24,637 bases of DNA from Candidatus Omnitrophota bacterium (GCA_022709465.1 JAKLIT010000005.1:1-24637); one strand, 5' to 3'. Positions 1-7,285 are shown, counted from the stretch's first letter. Translations and numbers: made by a program. Notes: generated by a model not told the origin, from the letters alone.

Positions 1-1
1 C

Positions 2-1234
2 GGGCCCGGAGGGTTGATGCCGTACGATTACGCAAAGTGGTACAAGGATGCTTACGCGAAGGACCGGCCATTGGTCGTCAGCGGGATAACCGGCGCGCAG
101 GCGGTCGAGTTTTTGGACGGGATGATAGCCGCGGGCGCCACGGGAGTATGCGTGACGGAACGCACCGCCGCACTTAGCAGGATTTTCCTGGATTTCTGGC
201 CGTATTATTCCAGGGCCTCGCGTAATGACATCTATGACCCTTCGTCAACGCTGGATATAAAGACGGACAAGCAGGCGTATAAGGCGGGACAGAAGCCCAG
301 GGTCATTTTTACCCTGTCTCCCGCATCCAATGCCTCCGTATATTATTCCATAAACGACACGAAAAACGGCATCTCCGGCAGGTTTGCCGCGAAGATGAAC
401 GCATGGGGTGCGTATAAGGCCTCTTTCACCCTTCCTTATAATACGGATGACAATATTTTTTCGGTATTTGCCGTTGCCGTGACTTCCGGAGGCAAGAGGG
501 CTGTAGGCATGAAGCACATGAGTGTCTCCGAAGATAAGTCGCTCAAGGAGAAGTTCAAGGCGGAGGTCAGGGTCTACGAAATGCCCGCTTATGAAATAAG
601 GCATGCCGCGCAGAGGATACCGGTTGACGGCCTCGCCGGGGACGAGTGGTCCGGCGCCCCCGCGATATACCTGGACGGTTCACGGGCCGGTAAGCCGGTA
701 TTGAAGTCGGGGGAATGCGCGGGCGACAGGGACCTTTCGGGCAGGGTGAAACTGCTTTGGGATGAGGATAACATTTATATCCTCGCGGAGGTCAAGGACG
801 ACATGCCGATGGTCAACAGCAGGTCCCGCCATAATATACGCAACGGCGACGCGCTGGAACTCTTCCTGAGCTCGGACCCGGACAACCTACCGAAAGAAGG
901 TTATTCCTCAAGGGATTTTCAGGTGGTGCTCGGGGCGAATGAGACGATGTGGATATACGGGCAGGCGGGCGGGGGGACTAGGAACGCCGCACCTAAAGAT
1001 TCCGAAATAGCCGTCAGGCAGACCGCGGCGGGCTATAACGTCGAGGCGAGGATATCTACAGTCAATTTCGGATACGACGATTTTATCCCGGGCCGTGAGC
1101 TGGCGCTTGACGTGGCCCTCGACGACGCAGACGGTACCGGCGCGAGGGAATGCCAGCTGATATGGAATGGCGCCGAGGATAACGACAGGAATTCCAGGTA
1201 CTGGGGAAGGGCGGTCCTCAGGCAGGGCCAGTAG
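2..1234 (+). CDS. Secreted/surface glycan-active protein, C-terminal part, with CBM9/DOMON-like domain (5' truncated)
   Basis: The reading frame is open to the first base of the window, so the true start lies upstream; an apparent TTG at 14 has no convincing ribosome-binding site. Three parts are visible, counting from the first complete codon. Residues 1-75 look like the tail of a larger, perhaps catalytic, domain. Residues about 80-180 form an Ig/macroglobulin-like beta domain (TDKQAYKAGQKPRV start). Residues about 205-410 form a CBM9/DOMON-like carbohydrate-binding sandwich, with the usual order: PVDGLAGDEW at the start, VKLLWDEDNIYILAEVKDD, then NGDALELFLS and the final RYWGRAVLRQG strand. 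The same domain ends the GH26 protein at 13573 and makes up the protein at 19493. I infer a secreted glycan-binding or glycan-degrading protein. The catalytic family cannot be named because that part is outside the window. Confidence 0.75.
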   Translation, partial: GPGGLMPYDYAKWYKDAYAKDRPLVVSGITGAQAVEFLDGMIAAGATGVCVTERTAALSRIFLDFWPYYSRASRNDIYDPSSTLDIKTDKQAYKAGQKPRVIFTLSPASNASVYYSINDTKNGISGRFAAKMNAWGAYKASFTLPYNTDDNIFSVFAVAVTSGGKRAVGMKHMSVSEDKSLKEKFKAEVRVYEMPAYEIRHAAQRIPVDGLAGDEWSGAPAIYLDGSRAGKPVLKSGECAGDRDLSGRVKLLWDEDNIYILAEVKDDMPMVNSRSRHNIRNGDALELFLSSDPDNLPKEGYSSRDFQVVLGANETMWIYGQAGGGTRNAAPKDSEIAVRQTAAGYNVEARISTVNFGYDDFIPGRELALDVALDDADGTGARECQLIWNGAEDNDRNSRYWGRAVLRQGQ

Positions 1235-1243
1235 CGTCTTATA

Positions 1244-1271
1244 TTGATTTTACGCGCTTTAAAGGTATAAT
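1244..1271 (+). promoter_or_regulatory. Putative sigma-70 promoter for the glycosidase at 1333
   Basis: A -35 like TTGATT (1244-1249) and a perfect -10 TATAAT (1266-1271) are separated by 16 bases, directly after the stop of the preceding gene. The predicted transcription start near 1278 would give a leader of about 55 bases. Seen by eye only. Confidence 0.55.
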
Positions 1272-1288
1272 TGTATAGGCGCAAAAGG

Positions 1289-1306
1289 TATGTTACTTTT
1301 AACATA
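1289..1306 (+). promoter_or_regulatory. Inverted repeat in the leader of the 1333 gene
   Basis: TATGTTA (1289-1295) and TAACATA (1300-1306) are perfect inverted repeats around CTTT, followed by a short T run. The repeat lies between the predicted promoter and the Shine-Dalgarno AAGGAGGG at about 1320. It could be a regulator-binding palindrome or a weak leader hairpin. It does not match the TGGTATAC operators further along. Confidence 0.35.
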
Positions 1307-1332
1307 TTTTCGATATCCTTAAGGAGGGCTAC

Positions 1333-3282
1333 ATGGGGGTCAGAGGGTTTTTTTTATGCGTTCCGATAATCACGTTTTTAACCTGCTTGTTGCCGGCAGG
1401 GGTGTTCGCTGCCGAGATCAAGCCTCTTTTTGACCCCGGGACCGAGGAGATAGTCGACTACGCGAAATACGGTGAATTCACGAACGTAGGTACCGAGCAA
1501 TATAAATATACCATAAAGGACAGGAAGGGACTTTCCGCCGCCGTAGGCGAAGGGATCTACCCCAGCACGAGCGTATACAAGGACCCGGGTTACAGGGAAG
1601 CCCAGGCCACGGGGAAGCTTGCCGGAAACCAGTGGGAGTTTGTCAATAACGACGACCAGGTCCTCGCTTTCTATAAATGGGCCACAACAAGCGAGGAGCC
1701 GGGCGTGAAACAGCATTATACCGCCGTAGCGTTAGCGAAAGCCGGTTATACGCTGCAGGCCATAAAGGCGCATTACGCGGTACTCGTGAATTTCCCGAAG
1801 TCCGTCGGCTGGACGTTCTGGCATACCCCGCTGTATATCTCGAAGATGTCGCTCAACGACCTCGAATACCTCATAAGGACGCACCCCGAACTCGGAATAA
1901 AGCTCGTTGACGCGAAGATAACGATAGAAAATTCCTACGATAACGAGATATCGAACGACAAGTTCATGATCAACCCGGGCAAGCTGGTCAAGGTGAAGCC
2001 CGAGGAAGTCATCCCCGCCAAGGCGGACCTTTCCAAGATGAAGACGGTCAAGAAGGTCGGCGGCGCGCATGTCAGCCTCGTAAAATACGAGAACGGCCAC
2101 TGGCAGCTCCTCGTGGACGGCAAGCCATTCCCGATGAAAGCCATGGCGTATTCGCCGAACAAGGTAGGGCTTACGCCGGACAACGGGACCCTCAACGTGC
2201 AGACCGACTGGATGACCGCGGATTACAATAAGAACTCTAGGGCCGACGGCCCGTTTGACGCGTATATCGACGCAAACAATAACAACAAGAAGGATGCGGA
2301 CGAGGCCGTTATCGGGGATTTCCAGCTGATGAAAGACATGGGAGTGAACACTATACGCCTCTACCACCATTCCACGAGCAAGGACCTGCTGAAGGAAGGT
2401 TACGAAAAATACGGTTTCATGTACCTGATGGGGGATTTCCTCGGTATGTACGCGGCCGGCTCGGGAGCGGACTGGTACAGCGGCACGGATTATACGGATC
2501 CGGAGCACCAGAAGAAGATGATGGAGAGTGTCCGCCAGATCGTCACGGAGTATAAGGACGAGCCCTACATACTGATGTGGGTCCTCGGCAACGAGAACAA
2601 TTACGGTTTTCCCGGGACGCCGGAAGTAGAGCCAGGCATGGGTTGCCGCGCTAAGCTTCAGCCGGACGCTTATTACGCGTTCGTGAACGAAGTCGCGAAG
2701 ATGATAAAGTCGATAGACCCGGACCACCCGGTCGCCATCTGCAACGGTGAGACGGTCTACCTCAATTATTTCGCGAAATACTGCCCCGATGTGGACGTCT
2801 TCGGCGCGAACGTGTACCGCGGGCCGAACGGGTTCGGGAGGACATATTGGGAAGATGTCAGGGACCTGACGGACAGGCCGTCGATAATAACCGAGTACGG
2901 CTGCCCTTCTTATATAAAGGATGACCCCCAGAAGGGAGAGGAACTTCAGGCGGAATACCATAAGGGCAACTGGGAGGATATAGCGTACAATATGGCGGGC
3001 TCCGGATACGGCAACGCTTTGGGAGGGGTCTGCTTCGAATGGGTAGATGAATGGTGGAAGGCCGGGCCTCCGCCCCAGCTTGACCCCGCAAAGCAGGACT
3101 GGGAGGGCTGGGATTACAAGGCAAAGGCAAGGATACCCGGTAATTTCAGGGGGCCGTTCCCGGATGGATGGCTCCACGAGGAGTACCTTGGCGTCGCAAG
3201 CCAGGGAGACGGTGCGGACAGTCCGTTCTTGAGGCATCTGAAGAAAGCTTACTTCTGGTACAAAGAGAATTGGACAAAATAA
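1333..3282 (+). CDS. Secreted clan GH-A glycoside hydrolase (GH2/GH5-like TIM barrel) with EF-hand-like loop
   Basis: The 649-residue product begins with a signal peptide (hydrophobic to about residue 22, cleavage near GVFA-A). The ATG is preceded by AAGGAGGG, which fixes the start. Residues 30-240 form a novel-looking, partly helical N-terminal region with no family I recognise. Residues 245-649 form a (beta/alpha)8 glycosidase: LLVDGKPFPMKAMAY, then MKDMGVNTIRLYHH, then WVLGNENN with acid/base candidate Glu421, then IITEYGC with nucleophile candidate Glu521, then GGVCFEWVDEWWKAG. This GNE...TEYG layout is that of clan A (GH2 or GH5 type). The exact family and substrate are not readable. Residues 313-324 match an EF-hand calcium loop (D-x-N-x-N-x-K-x-D-x-x-E) inserted just before the barrel. 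The paralogue at 5866 shares the barrel but lacks the N-terminal region. The four CBM-like genes follow after 17 bases, so co-transcription and action on a common glycan are inferred. Confidence 0.82.
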   Translation: MGVRGFFLCVPIITFLTCLLPAGVFAAEIKPLFDPGTEEIVDYAKYGEFTNVGTEQYKYTIKDRKGLSAAVGEGIYPSTSVYKDPGYREAQATGKLAGNQWEFVNNDDQVLAFYKWATTSEEPGVKQHYTAVALAKAGYTLQAIKAHYAVLVNFPKSVGWTFWHTPLYISKMSLNDLEYLIRTHPELGIKLVDAKITIENSYDNEISNDKFMINPGKLVKVKPEEVIPAKADLSKMKTVKKVGGAHVSLVKYENGHWQLLVDGKPFPMKAMAYSPNKVGLTPDNGTLNVQTDWMTADYNKNSRADGPFDAYIDANNNNKKDADEAVIGDFQLMKDMGVNTIRLYHHSTSKDLLKEGYEKYGFMYLMGDFLGMYAAGSGADWYSGTDYTDPEHQKKMMESVRQIVTEYKDEPYILMWVLGNENNYGFPGTPEVEPGMGCRAKLQPDAYYAFVNEVAKMIKSIDPDHPVAICNGETVYLNYFAKYCPDVDVFGANVYRGPNGFGRTYWEDVRDLTDRPSIITEYGCPSYIKDDPQKGEELQAEYHKGNWEDIAYNMAGSGYGNALGGVCFEWVDEWWKAGPPPQLDPAKQDWEGWDYKAKARIPGNFRGPFPDGWLHEEYLGVASQGDGADSPFLRHLKKAYFWYKENWTK

Positions 3283-3299
3283 CGAAAGGGGGTTGAGCA

Positions 3300-3911
3300 A
3301 TGAAGAAGTTAGTAGTGGCGGTAGTGACTTTGGCGGTACTTGCGGGTGTAGTCGGCCTCACGTACGCCGAGTTCAAGAAGTTCAGCGTCTACTCCGAGAG
3401 GAGCGCGAGGGATAACCATTATATCCCCTCGGGCTGGATGGGCGACTGGGGCGATATAAAGCTGGATACGGGATGGAAAGATAACCCGCATTCGGGTACC
3501 ACCTGTATAAAGATCACCTACACGGCCGAACAGAAGCAGGGAGCCGGCTGGTGCGGTATCTTCTGGCAGAATCCCGCGAATAACTGGGGCAGCAAACCGG
3601 GCGGGTTCGACCTGACGGGCGCGAAGAAACTCGTATTCTGGGCGCGCGGCGAGAAGGGCGGAGAGATGATCTCGAAGACCCAGGTAGGCACGTTAGCCGA
3701 GGTCAAAATGGGCGGTATCACGGGCGAGTATGCCGATACCGATTCCGCTTCGATAGGGCCCCTGACGCTGACGCCGGAGTGGAAAGAGTATTCGATAGAC
3801 CTTACGGGCAAGGACCTGTCTTACATATCGGGCGGTTTCTGTTTCGCGGCCAGCGCCGCTGACAACCCGGAAGGGTTCACGATCTACTTCGACGACATAT
3901 ATTACGAGTAG
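3300..3911 (+). CDS. Secreted single-domain CBM11/CIA30-like protein, array copy 1
   Basis: This 203-residue product has a signal peptide (MKKLVVAVVTLAVLAG..., cleavage after TYA) followed by one beta-sandwich and nothing else. Features typical of the galactose-binding-like fold seen in CBM11/CIA30 domains are CIKITYTAEQ, GFDLTGAKKLVFWARG, WKEYSIDLTGKDL and the closing GFTIYFDDIYYE. No catalytic motif is present. SD AAAGGGGG sits before the ATG, 17 bases after the upstream glycosidase, so the two are probably one transcript. It is closest to copy 4 (5268), roughly 85-90 percent identical by eye. It differs by an eight-residue insertion near residues 123-130 (about MISKTQVG) next to the binding-face loop KGGE..AEVK. 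The function is inferred to be soluble glycan binding or substrate loosening. The carbohydrate ligand is unknown. Confidence 0.78.
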   Translation: MKKLVVAVVTLAVLAGVVGLTYAEFKKFSVYSERSARDNHYIPSGWMGDWGDIKLDTGWKDNPHSGTTCIKITYTAEQKQGAGWCGIFWQNPANNWGSKPGGFDLTGAKKLVFWARGEKGGEMISKTQVGTLAEVKMGGITGEYADTDSASIGPLTLTPEWKEYSIDLTGKDLSYISGGFCFAASAADNPEGFTIYFDDIYYE

Positions 3912-3937
3912 ACCTTAAGGTAATTAAAGGGTATAAT
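3909..3937 (+). promoter_or_regulatory. Possible internal promoter between array copies 1 and 2
   Basis: TATAAT (3932-3937) lies 17 bases after TAGACC (3909-3914), which matches the -35 consensus at four of six positions. It could give copies 2-4 and the second glycosidase their own transcript. Confidence 0.35.
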
Positions 3938-3960
3938 AGTAAAACGAAGAAGCAGGGATA

Positions 3961-3989
3961 CCGGCGCTTCTTGAAAAAAGGAGCGCCGG
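3961..3989 (+). terminator. GC-rich hairpin between array copies 1 and 2 (terminator or processing hairpin)
   Basis: CCGGCGCT (3961-3968) pairs perfectly with AGCGCCGG (3982-3989) around a 13-base A-rich loop. TCTTTAAAAAA follows, a poor U run. It may partly terminate transcripts from the first glycosidase, or stabilise a processed 3' end. It lies downstream of the possible promoter at 3909, so it could also act as a leader attenuator for copy 2. Confidence 0.5.
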
Positions 3990-4012
3990 GTCTTTAAAAA
4001 AGGGGATTTTAG

Positions 4013-4618
4013 ATGAGGTTTTTGGCAGTCGTGATATTAGCCGCGTTATTCGCTTCGTGCGCGCCGTCGGAAATAGCTGCACTGGGCGCCGACGTGAAGA
4101 CGTTCAACGTCTATACCGAAAAGACGGCTAAGGACAACCATTTTTTTCCGTCCGGATGGATGGGGGATTTCGGGGATATAAAACTGGACGCAGGATGCAA
4201 GGATGCGCCGCATTCGGGCGCGAATTGCATCAAGATAACCTACAGCGCAGAGCAGGCCCAGGGCGCGGGATGGGCAGGGATGTACTGGCAGAACCCCCCG
4301 AATAACTGGGGGAATGAGCCGGGCGGTTTCGACCTGACGGGCGCGTCGAGGATCGTCTTCTGGGCGAAGGGCGCGAAGGGCGGGGAAAAGATAGCCGAGT
4401 TCAAGACGGGCGGGATAACCGGGGAATTCGCCGATTCGGACACGGCTACGATAGAGAATATAGTGCTGACCAAGGATTGGAACCAGTATTCCATAGACCT
4501 TTCGGGCAAGAACCTGTCGCATATTTCAGGAGGGTTCTGCTGGTCCGCGAGCGCCGCGGACAACCCGGACGGGTTTACTATATACTTGGATGACATATAT
4601 TTCGAAAAAGCGCAATAA
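4013..4618 (+). CDS. Secreted single-domain CBM11/CIA30-like protein, array copy 2
   Basis: This 201-residue product starts at an ATG preceded by AGGGGA. It has a longer and more divergent leader than the other copies, including ALFASCAPSE. That resembles a weak lipobox, so this copy might be lipid-anchored at Cys16; the phenylalanine at -3 makes it uncertain, and cleavage after LGA is the alternative. The rest is one beta-sandwich, with CIKITYSAEQ, GFDLTGASRIVFWAKG, DWNQYSIDLSGKNL and GFTIYLDDIYFE. It is closest to copy 3, about three quarters identical by eye. It ends with three extra residues, KAQ. No catalytic residues are recognisable; a glycan-binding role is inferred from the fold and neighbours. 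Confidence 0.76.
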   Translation: MRFLAVVILAALFASCAPSEIAALGADVKTFNVYTEKTAKDNHFFPSGWMGDFGDIKLDAGCKDAPHSGANCIKITYSAEQAQGAGWAGMYWQNPPNNWGNEPGGFDLTGASRIVFWAKGAKGGEKIAEFKTGGITGEFADSDTATIENIVLTKDWNQYSIDLSGKNLSHISGGFCWSASAADNPDGFTIYLDDIYFEKAQ

Positions 4619-4654
4619 ACCGTATTGGCTTCGCGAAAAAAAGGGGGATCGCAA

Positions 4655-5242
4655 ATGAAAAGGTTGGGGGCATTGTTGCTCGCGCTGGCCGTTTTTACCG
4701 GCGCCGCTTCACTGGCTTACGGAGAGTTCAAGAAGTTCAACGTATATACGGATAAGACCGCCAAGGACAACCATTACACGCCCTCAGGATGGATGGGCGA
4801 TTTCGGTGATATCAAGATGGACACCGGAAGCAAGGATGCGCCGCATTCCGGTACGACCTGCATCAAGGTGACCTACACTGCCGAGCAGAAGCAGGGAGCG
4901 GGCTGGGCGGGCGTATACTGGCAGAATCCCCCGAACAACTGGGGCACACAGCCGGGCGGTTTCGACCTGAAGGGGGCCAATAAGCTTACCTTCTGGGCGA
5001 AGGGCGCGAAGGGCGGGGAGAAGATAGCCGAGTTCAAGATCGGCGGTATTACGGGTGAATACGGGGACAGCGATTGCGTGGGCACGCCCGAGATCACGCT
5101 TACCTCCGATTGGAAGGAGTACTCTATAGACCTTACGGGCAAGGACCTTTCCTCAATAGCGGGAGGTTTCTGCTGGGTGGCCAATGCCGCCTCGAACCCG
5201 GACGGCTTCACGATATATCTCGACGATATAATTTACGAGTAA
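4655..5242 (+). CDS. Secreted single-domain CBM11/CIA30-like protein, array copy 3
   Basis: The start is placed at the ATG at 4655 because AAGGGGG sits just upstream and the next residues (MKRLGALLLALAVFTG) are a clean signal peptide. A TTG 30 bases earlier would add a non-signal stretch and has no ribosome-binding site. Cleavage is expected after LAYG or near it, leaving mature EFKKFNVYTDK. The 195-residue product is a single beta-sandwich, with CIKVTYTAEQKQ, GFDLKGANKLTFWAKG, DWKEYSIDLTGKDL and GFTIYLDDIIYE. It has the same core as copies 1, 2 and 4. Its loop after GGITGEYGDSD (CVGTPEITL) differs from the TASIGPLTL of copies 1 and 4, a place where ligand specificity might vary. It sits 36 bases after copy 2. 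Confidence 0.77.
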   Translation: MKRLGALLLALAVFTGAASLAYGEFKKFNVYTDKTAKDNHYTPSGWMGDFGDIKMDTGSKDAPHSGTTCIKVTYTAEQKQGAGWAGVYWQNPPNNWGTQPGGFDLKGANKLTFWAKGAKGGEKIAEFKIGGITGEYGDSDCVGTPEITLTSDWKEYSIDLTGKDLSSIAGGFCWVANAASNPDGFTIYLDDIIYE

Positions 5243-5267
5243 AGCGATGGATAAGGAGGGCAATGTA

Positions 5268-5855
5268 ATGAGAAAGTCAGTAGCATTTATCGCCGCGTTA
5301 GTCCTGTTTGTGAGCGCGGCAGGCGTTTCGTATGCCGAATTCAAGAAATTCAATGTCTATGCCGACAGGTCATCGCGCGATAACCATTATATCCCCTCCG
5401 GCTGGATGGGCGATTACGGCGATATCAAGATTGACACGGGATGGAAGGAGAACCCGCACGGCGGCACGACCTGCATCAAGATAACCTATACTGGCGAGCA
5501 GAAGCAGGGAGCCGGCTGGTGCGGTATCTATTGGCAGAATCCCGCGAATAACTGGGGCATGAAATCGGGCGGTTTCGACCTTACCGGAGCCAAGAAATTG
5601 GTCTTCTGGGCCAGGGGCGGCAAAGGCGGCGAAGTGCTTGCCGAGGTGAAGACGGGCGGCATAACCGGAGAGTATGCGGATACCGATACCGCTTCGATCG
5701 GCCCTCTGACGCTCACGCCGGAATGGAAGGAGTATGTAATCGACCTTACGGGCAAAGACCTGACCTATATATCGGGCGGGTTCTGTTGGGCAGCGAGCGC
5801 TGCGGATAACCCGGACGGTTTCACGATCTATTTTGACGATATCTATTACGAGTAA
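5268..5855 (+). CDS. Secreted single-domain CBM11/CIA30-like protein, array copy 4
   Basis: The ATG at 5268 follows a strong AAGGAGGG with seven bases between them and opens a standard signal peptide (MRKSVAFIAALVLFVSAAG, cleavage after SYA). An in-frame ATG at 5247 lies before the ribosome-binding site and is rejected. The mature protein, EFKKFNVYADRSS onward, is one CBM11/CIA30-like sandwich ending GFTIYFDDIYYE. It is nearly the same as copy 1 without that copy's eight-residue insertion. The stop is 10 bases before the tethered glycosidase at 5866. That gene has no clear ribosome-binding site of its own, so translation may be coupled. Confidence 0.78.
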   Translation: MRKSVAFIAALVLFVSAAGVSYAEFKKFNVYADRSSRDNHYIPSGWMGDYGDIKIDTGWKENPHGGTTCIKITYTGEQKQGAGWCGIYWQNPANNWGMKSGGFDLTGAKKLVFWARGGKGGEVLAEVKTGGITGEYADTDTASIGPLTLTPEWKEYVIDLTGKDLTYISGGFCWAASAADNPDGFTIYFDDIYYE

Positions 5856-5865
5856 AGAATAAAAC

Positions 5866-7266
5866 ATGGATCAACATAACCTACATTACGAACATCACGA
5901 GCACCATGCGAGCCATCACGCGGCGCAGGGATCGCATCACCATACCCATCACACAGCGCATGCGCACCACCACAAGCGCAGGGATGGGAAGAAAGGGCTT
6001 TACCTGTTGTTGCTGCTGGCCCTGCTTATGTCATTCATGATAGGCGGATGCTTTCTCTTCAGCAAGATGTCTTCAAAGCCCGCGGTAAAGAGCAAGAAGA
6101 CATTTATCGAGAAGATGCCCAACGGCCATTTCCGGCTTGTAGTGAACGGCGAGACCTACGTGGTAATGGGCGTCTGCTACCAGCCGATCCCGCCGGGGCA
6201 GGATTACACCTATAACTGGTGGGGCGACCCGACCAAGCCGTGGCTTGTTGACGGGCAGCTGATGAAGGACGCCTCGATAAACACGGTGCGTTTCTACCAG
6301 CCCGGGGAGAACCAGCAGGAGACGAAGCAGGTCCTTTCCGACCTCTACAGCAAATATGGCATCCGCACGATAATGGGCCATAACCTCGGCATCTATGACA
6401 TTCCGCCGCCCAACTACGCCGATGAGGGCTACAGGCAGCAGGTCAAGGACGAGGTCCTGGCTATCGTGAAGGCCTATAAGGACGAGCCTGGGATACTCTT
6501 CTGGCTCCTCGGCAACGAGAATAATTACAGCTTCGACGACCAGATCGCCCCGTGGGGTTCCGACGAGCTCGATAACATAGAAGACCCGAAGGAGAGGGCG
6601 AATGCGAAAGCAAAACTATATTATAGTTTTGTTAACGATATCGCTAAGGAGATCAAGAAGATAGACCCTAACCATCCGGTTGCGATGGGCAACGGCGAGG
6701 TCTTCTTCCTCGATATCGCAAGCACCGTGACTCCCGATATAGACATACTCGGGCTCATCTCCTATAGGGGCATGAGCTTCGGCAACACCTGGGAGCAGGC
6801 GAGCAAGAGGTTCGGCAAGCCGATAGTCCTTACCGAGTTCGGGTGCGACAGGTATAACGCCCTGACCAGGAAAGAGGACGAGGATATACAGGTAAAATTC
6901 CTCATATCGCAATGGAAAGAGATACTGAGGAACACCTGCGGAAAGACCGGCAAGGGAACGGTGCTCGGCGGGTGTATATTCGAGTGGAACGACGAGTGGT
7001 GGAAGCACGATGCCGCTAATCCTGCGAGCTGGTACGTCCAGGACGAGACGGCCGGTTGGACGAACGGCGCCTATTATTTTGATATCGAGGTCGAAGGCCA
7101 CATGAACATGAATGAGGAATGGTACGGCATAGTCGGCATGAGCCTCGAGAAGGAGAACGGCGTCAATAAGAGGGTCCCGAAGAAGGCATACTACGCCCTT
7201 AAGGAATTATGGGCGAAGGGCTGCGATGTCGTCGAGCCGCCGAGGGTGGGCAAGAAGCCTAATTAA
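5866..7266 (+). CDS. Membrane-tethered or lipoprotein clan GH-A glycoside hydrolase with histidine-rich N-terminus
   Basis: This 466-residue product opens with an unusual tail: 17 of residues 4-36 are histidine. A basic patch (KRRDGKKG, 37-44) and one hydrophobic segment (45-65) follow. The segment contains IGGC (59-62), a usable lipobox, so the protein is either a signal-anchored enzyme or a lipoprotein with a very long n-region. Residues 80-460 form the catalytic barrel: LVVNGETYVVMGV, MKDASINTVRFYQ, FWLLGNENN with acid/base candidate Glu218, IVLTEFGC with nucleophile candidate Glu324, and GGCIFEWNDEWWK. It is a paralogue of the 1333 enzyme without that protein's N-terminal region. There is no clear Shine-Dalgarno site, only TAAAGAAT, and it starts 10 bases after copy 4. 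I infer surface cleavage of glycan bound by the array proteins. The substrate is unknown. Confidence 0.8.
   Translation: MDQHNLHYEHHEHHASHHAAQGSHHHTHHTAHAHHHKRRDGKKGLYLLLLLALLMSFMIGGCFLFSKMSSKPAVKSKKTFIEKMPNGHFRLVVNGETYVVMGVCYQPIPPGQDYTYNWWGDPTKPWLVDGQLMKDASINTVRFYQPGENQQETKQVLSDLYSKYGIRTIMGHNLGIYDIPPPNYADEGYRQQVKDEVLAIVKAYKDEPGILFWLLGNENNYSFDDQIAPWGSDELDNIEDPKERANAKAKLYYSFVNDIAKEIKKIDPNHPVAMGNGEVFFLDIASTVTPDIDILGLISYRGMSFGNTWEQASKRFGKPIVLTEFGCDRYNALTRKEDEDIQVKFLISQWKEILRNTCGKTGKGTVLGGCIFEWNDEWWKHDAANPASWYVQDETAGWTNGAYYFDIEVEGHMNMNEEWYGIVGMSLEKENGVNKRVPKKAYYALKELWAKGCDVVEPPRVGKKPN
6611..6631. repeat. 10-bp perfect inverted repeat inside the tethered glycosidase gene
   Basis: CAAAACTATA (6611-6620) and TATAGTTTTG (6622-6631) are perfectly complementary around one base. 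The patch is AT-rich inside GC-rich coding sequence and encodes KLYYSFV. It may be chance, an intragenic regulator site or a cruciform. Confidence 0.6.
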
Positions 7267-7285
7267 TAAGTAGGCCATTAACAGA

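Larger units (their letters stand above)
3300..5855 (+). repeat. Tandem array of four paralogous CBM-like genes
   Basis: Four same-strand genes encode the same signal-peptide-plus-one-domain protein. Shared blocks include DNH..PSGWMGD.GDIK, QGAGW.G..WQNP.NNWG, GGFDL.GA, GGITGE and NPDGFTIY.DDI. Copies 1 and 4 share GWCGI, NPANNWG and ASIGPLTLTPEWKEY. Copies 2 and 3 share KTAKDNH, DAPHSG, GWAG and NPPNNWG. The order is therefore A-B-B'-A', which suggests more than one round of tandem duplication. Confidence 0.85.

Noticed and set aside
1732..3300. Long open frame (522 codons) on the minus strand
   Set aside because: It lies wholly antisense to the glycosidase gene, has no recognisable domain or ribosome-binding site, and is explained by GC-rich codon use on the opposite strand. 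The same holds for the antisense frames at 18013-19200, 17134-18009, 16179-17111, 13579-14466 and 9074-9838.
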